64,000 nucleotides of DNA, taken from Paenibacillus sp. FSL W8-0426. GTDB taxonomy: Bacteria > Bacillota > Bacilli > Paenibacillales > Paenibacillaceae. Location of the stretch: NCBI RefSeq assembly GCF_037969725.1, contig NZ_CP150203.1:2620001-2684000 (forward strand). The letters run 5' to 3'. The position numbers were made by a program, and so were the translations under genes. Under the pieces are notes generated by a model. The model did not search any database and was not told the origin of the DNA. It was given only the letters and a program-made list of their open reading frames with translations. Shown one piece after another: positions 25,290-34,886 of this stretch (positions are counted from its first letter, which is position 1; the number at the start of each line of letters is the position of its first letter).

Positions 25290-26092
25290 TGGCGGCGCTG
25301 CTGGCGGTATTGGTATTATCCGGCTGCAGCGGCAACGTGACGGAAATCAACTCATCGACGCCTGGCTTTTTCAATCACTACGTGGTCTTCCCGCTGTCCT
25401 ATCTCATTCAGCATATCGCCACTTTTTTTGACGGAAGCTATGGGGTAGCGATCATTCTGCTTACGCTGGTCATTCGTCTTGCCCTGCTTCCGCTTATGAT
25501 GAGACAGGCCAAGTCCCAGCAGGGGACACGGGCGATCATGAACAAAATGAAGCCGGAGCTGGACGCCCTCAAGCAGAAATACGAAGGCAAGTCCGATGCG
25601 GCCAGCCGCCAGAAGCTCTCGGAAGAAACGATGGCCTTGTACAAAAAGCACAATTTCAATCCGCTGAATATCGGCTGCTTGCCGCTCTTGATCCAGCTTC
25701 CGATCTTGTCAGGCATCTATACAGCCATCCGGTTGACGCCGGAGCTGTCGTCGCATTCGTTTCTCTGGTTCAAGCTGGGGTCGCCGGACATTGCGCTCGC
25801 CATCGTGGTAGCGGTCATTTATTTGATCCAGTCCAAAGTATCGCAAGCCAACATGCCGCCTGAGCAGCGAAAACAGTTTGCGATCATGGGATACATTTCT
25901 CCGCTGATGATGGCCTTCTTTTCGTTCTCTGCTCCTGCCGCAATGCCGCTATATTGGACAGTCGGCGGATCATTCCTGCTGCTGCAGACACTCCTGTTCC
26001 GCAAGCTGTATCCGGTGGACGTTCCGGAAGAGCCGGCAGAGGTGCCAACGAAAAAGGTCAAATCGGGAAAAGCGAAACCGGCGAAATCCTAA
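25226..26092 (+). CDS. yidC: Membrane protein insertase YidC/Oxa1 (SpoIIIJ/YqjG type)
   Basis: A 288-residue Gram-positive YidC with a lipoprotein signal (LSGC, Cys 34), five transmembrane segments, the functional Arg in the first conserved helix (LVIRLALLPL), a cytoplasmic coiled hairpin (MKPELDALKQKYEGKSDAASRQKLSEET) and a Lys-rich C-terminal tail. It inserts membrane proteins with or without SecYEG. Translation start ATG 25226 is preceded by AGGAGG that is base-paired in the leader hairpin. The leader ORF upstream suggests that insertase level is set by feedback on membrane insertion, as for YqjG in Bacillus. Confidence 0.93.
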   Translation: MEHQSNKRFTLNTGRLRILGLMAALLAVLVLSGCSGNVTEINSSTPGFFNHYVVFPLSYLIQHIATFFDGSYGVAIILLTLVIRLALLPLMMRQAKSQQGTRAIMNKMKPELDALKQKYEGKSDAASRQKLSEETMALYKKHNFNPLNIGCLPLLIQLPILSGIYTAIRLTPELSSHSFLWFKLGSPDIALAIVVAVIYLIQSKVSQANMPPEQRKQFAIMGYISPLMMAFFSFSAPAAMPLYWTVGGSFLLLQTLLFRKLYPVDVPEEPAEVPTKKVKSGKAKPAKS

Positions 26093-26154
26093 GTTGTTTG
26101 GCATAGGCGCAGTACAATATGAAGAACAAGTAATCCAATGGCTATAGCAAAAAA

Positions 26155-26184
26155 GCCTGGTCCGTGATGGATCAGGTTTTTTTT
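26155..26184 (+). terminator. Rho-independent terminator of yidC
   Basis: CCTGGTCC and GGATCAGG pair around GTGAT, followed by eight T. Confidence 0.8.
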
Positions 26185-26267
26185 GTATCCCCTCATTGCC
26201 ACCTGGTTTGACTGAAGAATCAGGATCGATGGTTTCGGGATAACATATCCTTTCTGGCAATTGACCA

Positions 26268-27344
26268 TCATGCAGACCCGTCGGATAACTGGAAGCGGGA
26301 GACAAAATGCCAAATCAGCTCCCGCCGCGAGGAGACGCCCGTTTTGGAAAAAATCGATTTCAGATGATCCTGCACCGTGTATGCCGATATGTGCATGGCT
26401 GCGGCAATGTCTTTGGACGAATAGCTGCGCAGGACAAATCCGAGCAGCTCCCGTTCGCGGGTTGTGAGCCCATGACGCTCCGCCAGCAAAGGCAGCAGTT
26501 CCTGCGGCATCGCCTGCTCCAGCCTAATGGCAACCTGGTCAGGACCGGACGACGTTTGCATACGGCTTGCTTGCAGCACCAAATAACGTCCGTCCGGAAG
26601 CTGAAAACAGGTTTTGGAAGGGGAGGCAGCGGTCTCACGGCAAATGACGTGGGAGCTGACGGCCCGAACCGGGCGAGGCAGGACGTCGGGGCCAATCTGC
26701 TCAAGCAGCCGCATCTGGGTTAACCAGTATCGGGCGGCCATGTTAATAGACAGCAGGTCGAGTTTATGCGATACGATCATCAAACCCGGCTCGACGGGGC
26801 TTTCACTACGGATTTCGTCCAACAGGGTCAGGCTGGTCAAGCGCAGCATGCGCGCCATCGATTCTGCCGCTGCCGCGATGAACTGTTGTTCTTCTTCGGT
26901 AAACCATGGTTGACCCGCTCTGCGATAAAGGGTCAGATATCCCCAGCATGCGCCTTCGCTGACCAGTACGGTGCGCAGCTCGTCTCCGAATCCGGCAGGC
27001 AGCAGAATGCGGTCATAGCGGGGACTGTATTGCGATCGTTCGTGAACCGCTTCACTCAAGTGGGCCGCGTGTTTCCCCGTACGGATCATATCCGCGTATT
27101 TATGGTGGTCCTCTTCGGCATATTCGTTCAGAAACAGTTGGTTATGGATCGATTCGATGCCGGCTTCCGTCACCGCCCCTGTGGACAAAAGCGTCTGGGG
27201 ATCTACGGTCGTAAAACAGTAGGCATCATAGGGAACGATGTTTTGAATTCGATGCAATACGGTTTCCCGATAGGTGCGCGATGTCCAGGTTTCTTTTTCG
27301 AGAGAGGTGATGCGATTTAAACTGCGGTCCGGGTATGCGATCAA
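26268..27344 (-). CDS. LuxR-family regulator with GAF-like sensor domain
   Basis: A 358-residue protein. Residues 20-175 look like a GAF-type sensor (IVPYDAYCFTTVDPQTLL...WGYLTLYRRAGQPWFTEEEQQFI). The C-terminal 65 residues are a LuxR helix-turn-helix (LTTRERELLGFVLRSYSSKDIAAAMHISAYTVQDHLKSIFSKTGVSSRREL). TTG 27344 is the start because AAAGGAGG lies 7 bases upstream. It is divergent from the methyltransferase gene at 27470, with 125 bases between, so it may regulate that operon. Ligand unknown. Confidence 0.85.
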   Translation of the reverse strand: MIAYPDRSLNRITSLEKETWTSRTYRETVLHRIQNIVPYDAYCFTTVDPQTLLSTGAVTEAGIESIHNQLFLNEYAEEDHHKYADMIRTGKHAAHLSEAVHERSQYSPRYDRILLPAGFGDELRTVLVSEGACWGYLTLYRRAGQPWFTEEEQQFIAAAAESMARMLRLTSLTLLDEIRSESPVEPGLMIVSHKLDLLSINMAARYWLTQMRLLEQIGPDVLPRPVRAVSSHVICRETAASPSKTCFQLPDGRYLVLQASRMQTSSGPDQVAIRLEQAMPQELLPLLAERHGLTTRERELLGFVLRSYSSKDIAAAMHISAYTVQDHLKSIFSKTGVSSRRELIWHFVSRFQLSDGSA

Positions 27345-27469
27345 ACGAAGACCTCCTTTATCGGAAATATCCCAGCCTTCTGGGATGGTTGTTCATATGC
27401 ATCCTTCTATAATGAATTTAGGGCATATAGCCGTCAAGCCGAACTTACAACCGAAGGAGGGTGACACCC

Positions 27470-28177
27470 ATGAAAGAACAATCTGCCCCGATGAGTTGGG
27501 ATACCGTTGACGGACGTCGCTACGAGCAATCGATCGCGCATAAAATACCGGGGTACGACCGGATGCATCAGCTGATGGAGCGGCTGCTTGCCGCAACGCT
27601 GGAAAACCAAACCGCTGCCAGACTGCTGGTAACCGGAGCGGGAGGAGGGAAAGAAATCACGCTGCTCGGGAAACGGCATCCAGGCTGGACGTTTGTCGGC
27701 GTGGATCCCTCGGCTCCGATGATTCGCCTTGCGCAGCAGCGGGTTCACGAAGCAGGCTTGGAATCCCGGGTTCAATTGCACGATGTGACGCTGGAGGAAC
27801 TGCAAGCGGGCGATCGGTATGATGGGGCAACAAGCATGTTGATGCTGCATTTCATCCAGGGCCTGGAAGCGAAGCGACGATTTTTGAACGAGGTGGCGAA
27901 TCGGCTTAAGCCAGGTGCACCCTTGATCGTTTCCTCCGTGAATGCAGATCTGGCCTCGCCAGCCTACCCGGCCGTCATGAATGCTTGGAAAAGGCACATG
28001 CTTGAAGCAGGTGTTCCCGCCTCGGATTGGGAGCATTTTGCTGCTTCATTAGGTCATGAATCCGATCCCGTCTCGGGCGAAGAGCTGGTTCGCTTGCTTA
28101 GGGACTGCGGATACAAAAATAGTACACGCTATTTTGGAGCGTTCTGGGTGGAGGGGTACTATGCCATCCGTGCATGA
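27470..28177 (+). CDS. Class I SAM-dependent methyltransferase
   Basis: A 235-residue methyltransferase with SAM-binding motif I LLVTGAGGGKEI, motif II VGVDPSAPMIRLAQQ, and QLHDVTLEEL plus ATSMLMLHFIQ further on. The Asp after strand 2 (VGVD) binds the SAM ribose. The substrate is unknown. ATG 27470 has AAGGAGG 9 bases upstream. The 3' end overlaps the next start by 17 bases, so the two genes form a coupled pair. Confidence 0.87.
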   Translation: MKEQSAPMSWDTVDGRRYEQSIAHKIPGYDRMHQLMERLLAATLENQTAARLLVTGAGGGKEITLLGKRHPGWTFVGVDPSAPMIRLAQQRVHEAGLESRVQLHDVTLEELQAGDRYDGATSMLMLHFIQGLEAKRRFLNEVANRLKPGAPLIVSSVNADLASPAYPAVMNAWKRHMLEAGVPASDWEHFAASLGHESDPVSGEELVRLLRDCGYKNSTRYFGAFWVEGYYAIRA

Positions 28178-29258
28178 TTATCAGGCCGAAAAAGATCAAA
28201 TTTGGGTCATCGGCGGTTATGGCCAAGTCGGCAGCATGGTTTGCACTGTGCTCGCCCGTTCGTTTCCAGGCAAAGTATGGGCGGCAGGCACGCGGCTGGA
28301 AAAAGCCATAGAATTCAGCCGCTCCACGGGCGGAGCAATTCAGCCTTTGCTGTTGGACGTAAGAAAGGGAGTCGATCCCGCCAAATTAAAAAACGTCAAG
28401 CTGGTGGTCATGTGCGTCGACCAGATGGATACACGATTCGTGGAAGCCTGCGCGCAGGCCGGGACGGATTATATGGACATATCGGCAAAAGGAGATTTTC
28501 TGGCTTTGGTGGAGCCTTTGCACCAAAGATTGCAGAAAGGCAAAGCGACCGCGATGCTCAGCGTCGGGTTGTCGCCGGGGGTGACCAATTTGCTGGTGCG
28601 CGCAGCCGGAGCCCATATCGACGAAGTGCTTGAGGTGGATATCACGGTCATGCTTGGTCTGGGGGAGAAACACGGCAAAGCAGCCGTGGAATGGACCGTA
28701 GATCAGTTGAATGCCTCGTACCAGGTTATGGAGAACGACAAACTCGTGCTTGTTCGCAGTTTTATGGACGGCAAATCCATTGATTTCGGGCCAAAGCTCG
28801 GGAAGCGCAAAGCCTATCGCTTTAATTTTTCCGACCAGCACACGGTTGCCCGCACGCTCGGAATTCCGACGGTATCTACCCGGCTGTGCCTGGATTCCCG
28901 CTTCATGACCGGATTGATGTCTTTGGCGCGCAATATTGGCATGTTCCGTTTGCTAAGCGTACCGTCGATCCGTAACGGCACGGTCAAAGCGTTTGACCTG
29001 CTGCCCGGCGGTGAAGAGATGTACGCCGTCAAAGTCGATGCCAAAGGCAAGCTGCACGGGAAAGACGTTCAGGTGGAGCAGCTTCTGGTCGGACGCCGGG
29101 AAGCGGATGCGACCGCAGCCGTGGCAGCGGCCGTGGCCGAACGCATGTACAGGGAGAGAGCGCCGCATGGCGTCTATCATCTGGAGCAATGTTTTACGCT
29201 GGATGACATTCAGAAGGAGCTTGCCAAACCTCTAGAAGTCACGACTAAGGTAATTTAA
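28161..29258 (+). CDS. Saccharopine dehydrogenase-like NAD(P)-binding protein
   Basis: A 365-residue protein with an N-terminal Rossmann domain (IWVIGGYGQVGSMVC, residues about 13-27), a VVMCVDQMDTRFVEAC strand-helix pair, and YMDIS and LSPGVTNLL motifs of the saccharopine dehydrogenase/homospermidine synthase superfamily. It probably reduces or oxidises a small metabolite. ATG 28161 has GGAGGGG immediately upstream and lies inside the methyltransferase 3' end. The methyltransferase-reductase pairing suggests a small biosynthetic or modification unit; the product is unknown. Confidence 0.83.
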   Translation: MPSVHDYQAEKDQIWVIGGYGQVGSMVCTVLARSFPGKVWAAGTRLEKAIEFSRSTGGAIQPLLLDVRKGVDPAKLKNVKLVVMCVDQMDTRFVEACAQAGTDYMDISAKGDFLALVEPLHQRLQKGKATAMLSVGLSPGVTNLLVRAAGAHIDEVLEVDITVMLGLGEKHGKAAVEWTVDQLNASYQVMENDKLVLVRSFMDGKSIDFGPKLGKRKAYRFNFSDQHTVARTLGIPTVSTRLCLDSRFMTGLMSLARNIGMFRLLSVPSIRNGTVKAFDLLPGGEEMYAVKVDAKGKLHGKDVQVEQLLVGRREADATAAVAAAVAERMYRERAPHGVYHLEQCFTLDDIQKELAKPLEVTTKVI

Positions 29259-29331
29259 GCGCAAACATGTTTTTGCCGCCGTTCCCGATCTGTTATGATG
29301 GGACAAAGAAGACAGGGGACGGGGGGAGAAC

Positions 29332-29625
29332 GTGGAACCCATTGCGGTATTGCCGTATTACAAAGTGCAGCGCGAGGTGACGGGCATCTCGCAGGAGGTG
29401 CTCCTGAGCCATCGTTTCATGGTGTTATATGCTGATCGAATCGTGACGAAATACCGGGAATTCGACCTCGTCAACGTGTTCGATATGTCTTTCCGGCGAA
29501 TGGGAAAGGAAGGCGGTTTCTTTTATTTGCACACAAGCACGGGAGTGTATCCCTACATGGTGCATGTAGACCCCAGACCCTTCATTCAACGGTTTCATTT
29601 AATCAAAATGAAAAAGCGCCCTTGA
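29332..29625 (+). CDS. Conserved hypothetical protein, 97 residues
   Basis: A short soluble protein rich in beta strands (FMVLYADRIVTKYREFDLVNVFDMSFRR; GGFFYLHTSTGVYPYMVHVDPRPFIQRF), reminiscent of a PH-like small domain. GTG 29332 follows GGGGGGAG. I recognise no family. A weak hairpin with CCTTGAC/GTCAAGG follows at 29620-29645. Confidence 0.7.
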   Translation: MEPIAVLPYYKVQREVTGISQEVLLSHRFMVLYADRIVTKYREFDLVNVFDMSFRRMGKEGGFFYLHTSTGVYPYMVHVDPRPFIQRFHLIKMKKRP

Positions 29626-29696
29626 CCTTTCCGCTGCGTCAAGGTTTATCCTCGGTTTAGAGCATCGACATTCTAAACTAAAGGAGCCGTGAAACG

Positions 29697-30989
29697 ATGG
29701 GGATATTGATCAGGCAGGTCAACATTCTGAGCATGAAGGATGAGGAAAGTGCCTATTTGGGAGATATCCGGATGGAGGGAGACCGGATTGTCGCGATGGG
29801 TTCACAAGTCTCCGCCGAGCCGGGAGACGACATCCTGGAAGGGAACGGAATGCTCGCCATGCCGGGATTGATCAACGCGCATCAGCATACGCCGATGAGT
29901 CTGCTGCGGGCGTTCTGCGACGATTTGAAGCTGATGGACTGGCTGGATCGCAAGATGCTGCCCGCGGAAGCCCGGATGACGCCGGAAGACATTTACTGGG
30001 GCGCCAAGCTGTCCATGGCCGAGATGATCCGGTCGGGGACGACGGCTTTTGCAGACATGTACATTCATATGGACGAAATCGCGGAGGCGGTTGCCGAGAC
30101 AGGCATGCGTGCTTCCCTTACGCGGGGCATGGTATTTATGGAAGACGATGGGGGAGCCCGGCTGCGGGAGGCGGTGGACCTCGTACAGCGCTGGTCCGGC
30201 CAGGCAGAAGGCCGCATTACGACAATGTATGGCCCGCATTCCCCGTACACTTGCCCGCCCGGGCCGCTGCGCGAAGTGATTGAAATGGCGGGGAGCGAAC
30301 AGGTGCCGATCCATATCCATTTGGCCGAAACCCGGGAAGAAACGGTCAAGATTCGCGAAAAGTATGGCATGACGCCTGCCGAGTATCTGGAGAACACAGG
30401 TTTGTTTGAAAAAACGCATGTGCTGCTCGCCCACGGGGTGCACTTGAACCGCCGCGACATCGCCAGGTTAAAGGGCATGCGCGGCGGCGTCGCCCATAAC
30501 CCGGTCAGCAATTTGAAACTCGGATGCGGCATCGCTCCGATCACGGACATGGTGGCCCAAGGCGTTACCGTGGGGCTGGGCACGGACGGTGCCGGAAGCG
30601 CAACGACGGTGGACATGTTCGAAGGGATCAAGGCTGCGACGTGGCTGCAAAAGCTGGACCATGGCGACCCTACGAAGCTGCCGGCACGGGAGGTGCTGCG
30701 GATGGCGACGAGCGGCAGCGCCTATCTGCTCAACCTGCATGAAGACGTCGGCGTGCTGGACGTTGGCCGCAAAGCGGACCTGATCCTGATCGACCTGCGA
30801 AAGCCGCACCTTCAGCCGATGCACAACGTCGAATCGCTGCTCGCTTACAGCGTAAATGGAGCCGACGTGGACACAACGATCGTGAACGGACGCGTGTTGA
30901 TGAGACACCGCGAACTGTTGACGTTGGACGAAGAGATCGTGCTGCATGAAGCGAGAAAACGGGCAGCGCGGATCGTCGAAGGAATATGA
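29697..30989 (+). CDS. Amidohydrolase, TRZ/ATZ/MtaD type (probable S-adenosylhomocysteine/methylthioadenosine or guanine-type deaminase)
   Basis: A 430-residue metal-dependent hydrolase of the cytosine-deaminase-like group. Metal ligands are visible: H-Q-H in GLINAHQHTPMSLLRAF, the H of PIHIHLAE, the H of LLAHGVHLN, and the D of GLGTDGAGSATTVDMFEG. The first His motif is N-A-H-Q-H. Composite-domain ends are an N-terminal strand set (DIRMEGDRIVAMG) and a C-terminal set (ADLILIDL). The family deaminates adenosine-type compounds or triazines; MtaD-like activity in SAM recycling is most likely. AAAGGAG precedes ATG 29697; a terminator follows. Confidence 0.83.
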   Translation: MGILIRQVNILSMKDEESAYLGDIRMEGDRIVAMGSQVSAEPGDDILEGNGMLAMPGLINAHQHTPMSLLRAFCDDLKLMDWLDRKMLPAEARMTPEDIYWGAKLSMAEMIRSGTTAFADMYIHMDEIAEAVAETGMRASLTRGMVFMEDDGGARLREAVDLVQRWSGQAEGRITTMYGPHSPYTCPPGPLREVIEMAGSEQVPIHIHLAETREETVKIREKYGMTPAEYLENTGLFEKTHVLLAHGVHLNRRDIARLKGMRGGVAHNPVSNLKLGCGIAPITDMVAQGVTVGLGTDGAGSATTVDMFEGIKAATWLQKLDHGDPTKLPAREVLRMATSGSAYLLNLHEDVGVLDVGRKADLILIDLRKPHLQPMHNVESLLAYSVNGADVDTTIVNGRVLMRHRELLTLDEEIVLHEARKRAARIVEGI

Positions 30990-31033
30990 TAGAATCATCG
31001 TTATGGTGCAATTTCCTATTGTCGCAGAGTATG

Positions 31034-31062
31034 CTCCGGGCCTTAAAGGCTCGGAGTTTTTT
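31034..31062 (+). terminator. Rho-independent terminator of the amidohydrolase gene
   Basis: CTCCGGGCC and GGCTCGGAG form the stem around TTAAA, followed by TTTTTT. Confidence 0.8.
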
Positions 31063-31221
31063 GGTGTTTCAAGTCATAAGCGTTTGAGCGCGAGGTTTGA
31101 ATGCGCCACATCATGAATTTTTATGCAGGATATATCCCGTTTGTCGAAGCAGAGGATCATCTGATAATATAGATGTGATGTGATGTGATGTTGAAAGAAT
31201 CGATAGGATGCAATGATAGAT

Positions 31222-31401
31222 AAACCGCAAAAACATCCACACGTTAACGGAGAGACAGAACCAATCTGGAGAAGCGAAGCGTTCGCATTTATCACCGGAT
31301 TTTCCCCTTTGAAAAAGGGATTCAAAAAAATCTGGGGGTAATAGCGATCGGAAGATGGTACTGTACTCGCAGTGGCCTGGTGTGATTGATTATTGCGGTT
31401 T
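31222..31401 (+). repeat. 180-bp interspersed element, copy 4
   Basis: 180 bases from AAACCGCA to TGCGGTTT. The flanks read GATAGAT on the left and ATATTGATA on the right. A 5-base tandem repeat (GATGT four times) lies just upstream at 31172-31191. No gene occupies 31063-31550. Confidence 0.85.
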
Positions 31402-31550
31402 ATATTGATAAAATATTCAATTTCGCAGGACAAGGTTCGTCTGGCGAATGACCGCATCGATAACGCAAGTGATGCACCCCTATGTGAATCGTTGAACATG
31501 TTTTTCAAGGCAACCAATGAACACTATTTTATCAAGAATGGAGTTATCCG

Positions 31551-33386
31551 ATGAAATATCGCAGCATGGAAGATTGCATTATCGATTTGGAACGGCACGG
31601 GCATCTTGTCCGGGTCAAGGAAGAGGTTGATCCCCATCTGGAGATGGCTGCCATCCACCTGAAGGTTTACGAGGCGAAAGGGCCGGCGCTGCTGTTCGAA
31701 AATGTGAAAGGCTCCAAGTTCCCGGCCGTATCGAATTTGTTCGGAACGATCGAACGCAGCAAATTCATGTTCCGCAGCACGCTGGACGACGTACAGCGTG
31801 TGATTGGCGTAAGGAACGATCCGATGAAGGCGCTCAAGTCGCCGTTTCAACACGTTCGCACAGCCCTCGCAGCTTGGCAGGCGCTGCCCAAAGAGAAGTC
31901 GATCAGTTTGCCGGTGGCCGCACAAGAGATCCAGATTTCCGATCTTCCGCTGATCAAACACTGGCCCATGGACGGCGGGGCGTTTGTCACGCTCCCTCAG
32001 GTGTATTCGGAGGATCCGGACAAGCCGGGCATCATGAACTCGAATCTTGGCATGTACCGGGTGCAGCTGAGCGGGAACGAGTATGAGATGAACAAGGAAA
32101 TCGGACTGCATTACCAGATCCATCGCGGCATCGGCATTCATCAGGCGAAGGCCGTGAAAAAGGGAGAGCCGCTGAAGGTCAGCATTTTTATCGGCGGTCC
32201 GCCTGCGCATACGCTGTCGGCCGTGATGCCGCTTCCGGAAGGGCTCAGCGAAATGACCTTTGCCGGCCTGCTTGCCGGCCGACGTTTCCGCTACAGTTAC
32301 AAGGACGGGTATTGCATCAGCAACGACGCGGACTTTGTGATTACCGGGGAGATCCACCCAGGTGAGACGAAACCGGAAGGCCCGTTCGGTGACCACCTCG
32401 GCTATTACAGCTTGACGCATCCATTTCCGCTCATGCGGGTGCACAAAGTATATGCCAAACCAGGTGCAATTTGGCCATTCACCGTGGTTGGCCGTCCGCC
32501 GCAGGAGGATACGTCTTTCGGAGAATTGATTCACGAAATAACGGGCGATGCCGTCAAACAGGAAGTTCCCGGCGTCAAAGAAGTCCATGCGGTGGATGCC
32601 GCAGGGGTTCACCCTTTGCTCTTTGCCATCGGAAGCGAGCGGTATACGCCGTATCAGAAAGTGAAGCAGCCTACGGAGCTGTTGACCATCGCCAACCGCA
32701 TTCTGGGTACAGGGCAGCTTAGTTTGGCGAAGTATCTTTTCATTACGGCCGAGGACGAGCAGCCGCTCGACACGCATCGCGAGATCGAATTCTTGTCCTA
32801 TATTTTGGAACGCATGGATTTGCAGCGCGACATCCATTTTCAGACGAATACTACGATCGATACGCTCGATTATTCCGGGACGGGACTGAACAGCGGCAGC
32901 AAAGTCGTGTTTGCGGCATACGGGGACAAGCGGCGCGAATTATGCAGAGAGGTTCCCGAATCGCTGAAAGAGATTCGCGGATACGAGAACCCGCGACTCA
33001 TCATGCCGGGAGTGGTCTGCATGCAAACGGACGCATTCGTCGATTACGCAGACGCGGAGCAGCAAATGCGGCAATTGACCGATGCACTCCAGGAACGGGG
33101 AGCGGAAGACGGCTGTCCCATGATCATCCTGTGCGATGACAGCACCTTCATGAGTGCGAATCTGAGCAATTTTTTATGGGCTACATTTACTAGAAGCAAT
33201 CCTTCCCATGACATATATGGTGTGAACAGCAGATATAGCCACAAACATTGGGGCTGTGATCAGGTCATTATCGATGCACGCGTCAAACCGCATCAAGCTC
33301 CGCCGCTGATTCCGGATCCCGCCGTGGAGAAAAGCATTGAACGACTTTTCGCCAAGGGTGGAAGCCTGGCTTCGGTCAACATTTGA
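31551..33386 (+). CDS. UbiD-family decarboxylase (prenylated-FMN dependent)
   Basis: A 611-residue UbiD-family enzyme, the long form seen in some Firmicutes and Bacteroidetes. Signature parts are NSNLGMYRVQL, HYQIHRGIG, KPEGPFGDHLGYYS (the E and the F-G-D-H-L-G-Y loop around the cofactor/metal site), and RYSHKHWGCDQVIIDARVK near the C terminus. UbiD enzymes decarboxylate aromatic or unsaturated acids using prenylated FMN made by UbiX. No UbiX-like flavin prenyltransferase is in the window. A menaquinone-pathway or aromatic-acid role is possible. GGAG lies 7 bases before ATG 31551. Confidence 0.88.
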   Translation: MKYRSMEDCIIDLERHGHLVRVKEEVDPHLEMAAIHLKVYEAKGPALLFENVKGSKFPAVSNLFGTIERSKFMFRSTLDDVQRVIGVRNDPMKALKSPFQHVRTALAAWQALPKEKSISLPVAAQEIQISDLPLIKHWPMDGGAFVTLPQVYSEDPDKPGIMNSNLGMYRVQLSGNEYEMNKEIGLHYQIHRGIGIHQAKAVKKGEPLKVSIFIGGPPAHTLSAVMPLPEGLSEMTFAGLLAGRRFRYSYKDGYCISNDADFVITGEIHPGETKPEGPFGDHLGYYSLTHPFPLMRVHKVYAKPGAIWPFTVVGRPPQEDTSFGELIHEITGDAVKQEVPGVKEVHAVDAAGVHPLLFAIGSERYTPYQKVKQPTELLTIANRILGTGQLSLAKYLFITAEDEQPLDTHREIEFLSYILERMDLQRDIHFQTNTTIDTLDYSGTGLNSGSKVVFAAYGDKRRELCREVPESLKEIRGYENPRLIMPGVVCMQTDAFVDYADAEQQMRQLTDALQERGAEDGCPMIILCDDSTFMSANLSNFLWATFTRSNPSHDIYGVNSRYSHKHWGCDQVIIDARVKPHQAPPLIPDPAVEKSIERLFAKGGSLASVNI

Positions 33387-33392
33387 TTCCGC

Positions 33393-33426
33393 GAAAAAGC
33401 CCAGACATGTAGGTTTGGGCTTTTTC
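33393..33426 (+). terminator. Rho-independent terminator of the ubiD-type gene
   Basis: AAAAAGCCCA and TGGGCTTTTT pair around a short loop. Confidence 0.85.
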
Positions 33427-33635
33427 CTATGGTCCCAATGACCTGTGTAGACCCGGGATTTATTTCAAATTCGAAATGAGAATAAAGTCTTACTCGTTCA
33501 TATTTCCCACCGTGATTAAGGTCATTAGAACTATGGAGAAACCTCGCTGAATATTCGATATTAAGTAATATAGATGTTTCGAGGCCCTGTTGCATTGGGG
33601 ACTGTACTATAATGATCGTTCAGGGGGAAGCGGAT

Positions 33636-34715
33636 TTGAGAATACATATTTTGAGTTTGCAGGATGGCGATCGTCTCTCTGCAGATACATTTAGCGATGC
33701 AGGACTGCACGTTCTGGGCAAGGGGACGGTTCTCAAAAGCGATGACATCACCCTGCTGATGCAGCATCGGGTGGAGTACGTCGACATTGTGGACCGCGAG
33801 CAAGGAGAACCTGTTGCAAATGGCGATACAGCAGCTGTGGATGTCCCTGGAATCAGCAAGGAAGAACCGCCGGAAGAGGAAATGAAGCCCCAATTTGTTC
33901 AAACCGTACATAACTATCAAAATGCTTTTTTGGAAGCACTCACCGTAGGCAAATTCAACGCCACGATGGTGGACGATGCGCTTCAACCCATGGTCGACGG
34001 ATTGGACGAGCAGAAGGATGTCGTTCATCTGCTGATGATGCTGGAGCGGGATGACGTCAACAACTATACGCACTCGATTCAGGTTGGACTGTTGTCGTTC
34101 TATATTGCGACCTGGCTTGGCTATTCGCAGGCAGAGAGCTATGTCATCAGTCGCGGCGGGTATTTGCACGATATCGGCAAATGCAAGGTATCCCACCGGA
34201 TTCGCAACAAGCTGGAACCTTTTACGCTTGAAGAGCAGCTTGAATACCAGCGTCATACGATCTACGGGCACGATATTATCAAAAGCTCCATGACCGACGA
34301 AACAACGGCGCTGGTAGCCCTTCAGCATCATGAACGTGAGGATGGCTCGGGTTATCCGCAGATGCTTGACCACAAGGACATCCATCCATACACTCAAATC
34401 GTATCCGTGGCCGATGTGTATATCGGCATGAGATCCGGCAAACACGGCAGCAGCAATCCAAACCTGATCAACAATTTGCGTGATATCTATGCGATGGGTT
34501 TCGGCAAACTGAACGGGAAGGCCGTTCAAGCCTTGATGCAGCACTTAATGCCTAATTTCATCGGCAAACAGGTGGTACTGAGCAATGCGGAGAAAGGTGT
34601 TATTATCATGAATAACAGCTCAGATATTTTCAAACCGCTTGTCAAGGTCGAATCCGGCCAATATCGCGACTTGTCCAAGGAGCGTAATATCGACATTAAG
34701 GAATTGAAGATCTAG
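33636..34715 (+). CDS. HD-GYP domain protein, probable cyclic-di-GMP phosphodiesterase
   Basis: A 359-residue protein. Residues 1-55 are the DUF3391-like N-terminal strand region (RIHILSLQDGDRLSADTF...VLGKGTVL). The HD-GYP domain shows H-T-H-S-I-Q-V-G-L, LHDIGKCKV, HTIYGHDII, and QHHEREDGSGYP, with the GYP signature complete. Such proteins hydrolyse cyclic-di-GMP to GMP. TTG 33636 is preferred: AGGGGG is 8 bases upstream. The in-frame ATG 33612 sits on a TATAAT (33608-33613) that is probably the promoter itself. Confidence 0.88.
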   Translation: MRIHILSLQDGDRLSADTFSDAGLHVLGKGTVLKSDDITLLMQHRVEYVDIVDREQGEPVANGDTAAVDVPGISKEEPPEEEMKPQFVQTVHNYQNAFLEALTVGKFNATMVDDALQPMVDGLDEQKDVVHLLMMLERDDVNNYTHSIQVGLLSFYIATWLGYSQAESYVISRGGYLHDIGKCKVSHRIRNKLEPFTLEEQLEYQRHTIYGHDIIKSSMTDETTALVALQHHEREDGSGYPQMLDHKDIHPYTQIVSVADVYIGMRSGKHGSSNPNLINNLRDIYAMGFGKLNGKAVQALMQHLMPNFIGKQVVLSNAEKGVIIMNNSSDIFKPLVKVESGQYRDLSKERNIDIKELKI

Positions 34716-34755
34716 CAAAGGAACGCTTCTCGGCACTGGCTACTTGCTTCATATG

Positions 34756-34793
34756 AAACGGGACTCCTGCACCAAATCAGGAGTCCCGTTTTT
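34756..34793 (+). terminator. Rho-independent terminator of the HD-GYP gene
   Basis: ACGGGACTCCTG and CAGGAGTCCCGT form a perfect 12-base stem, followed by TTTT. Confidence 0.9.
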
Positions 34794-34886
34794 GGCTTGC
34801 GTGCCTGGGGTTCATTGTGTTTGCTTCAGGGCAAGCACTATACTAGGAGAAACCAGGAAATGGAACCGGTGGAGGGAGTTGTTCCG

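Noticed and set aside
31172..31191. Four tandem GATGT units
   Set aside because: Too short and isolated to assign meaning; not in a promoter spacer or coding region.
31524..32837. 437-codon open frame on the minus strand opposite the ubiD-type gene
   Set aside because: Antisense shadow of a clear UbiD family gene; no ribosome site, low-complexity basic product, no recognisable motif.
33427..33635. Possible cyclic-di-GMP riboswitch before the HD-GYP gene
   Set aside because: No conserved GEMM-type core is visible; only a short ATTTC...GAAAT inverted repeat.
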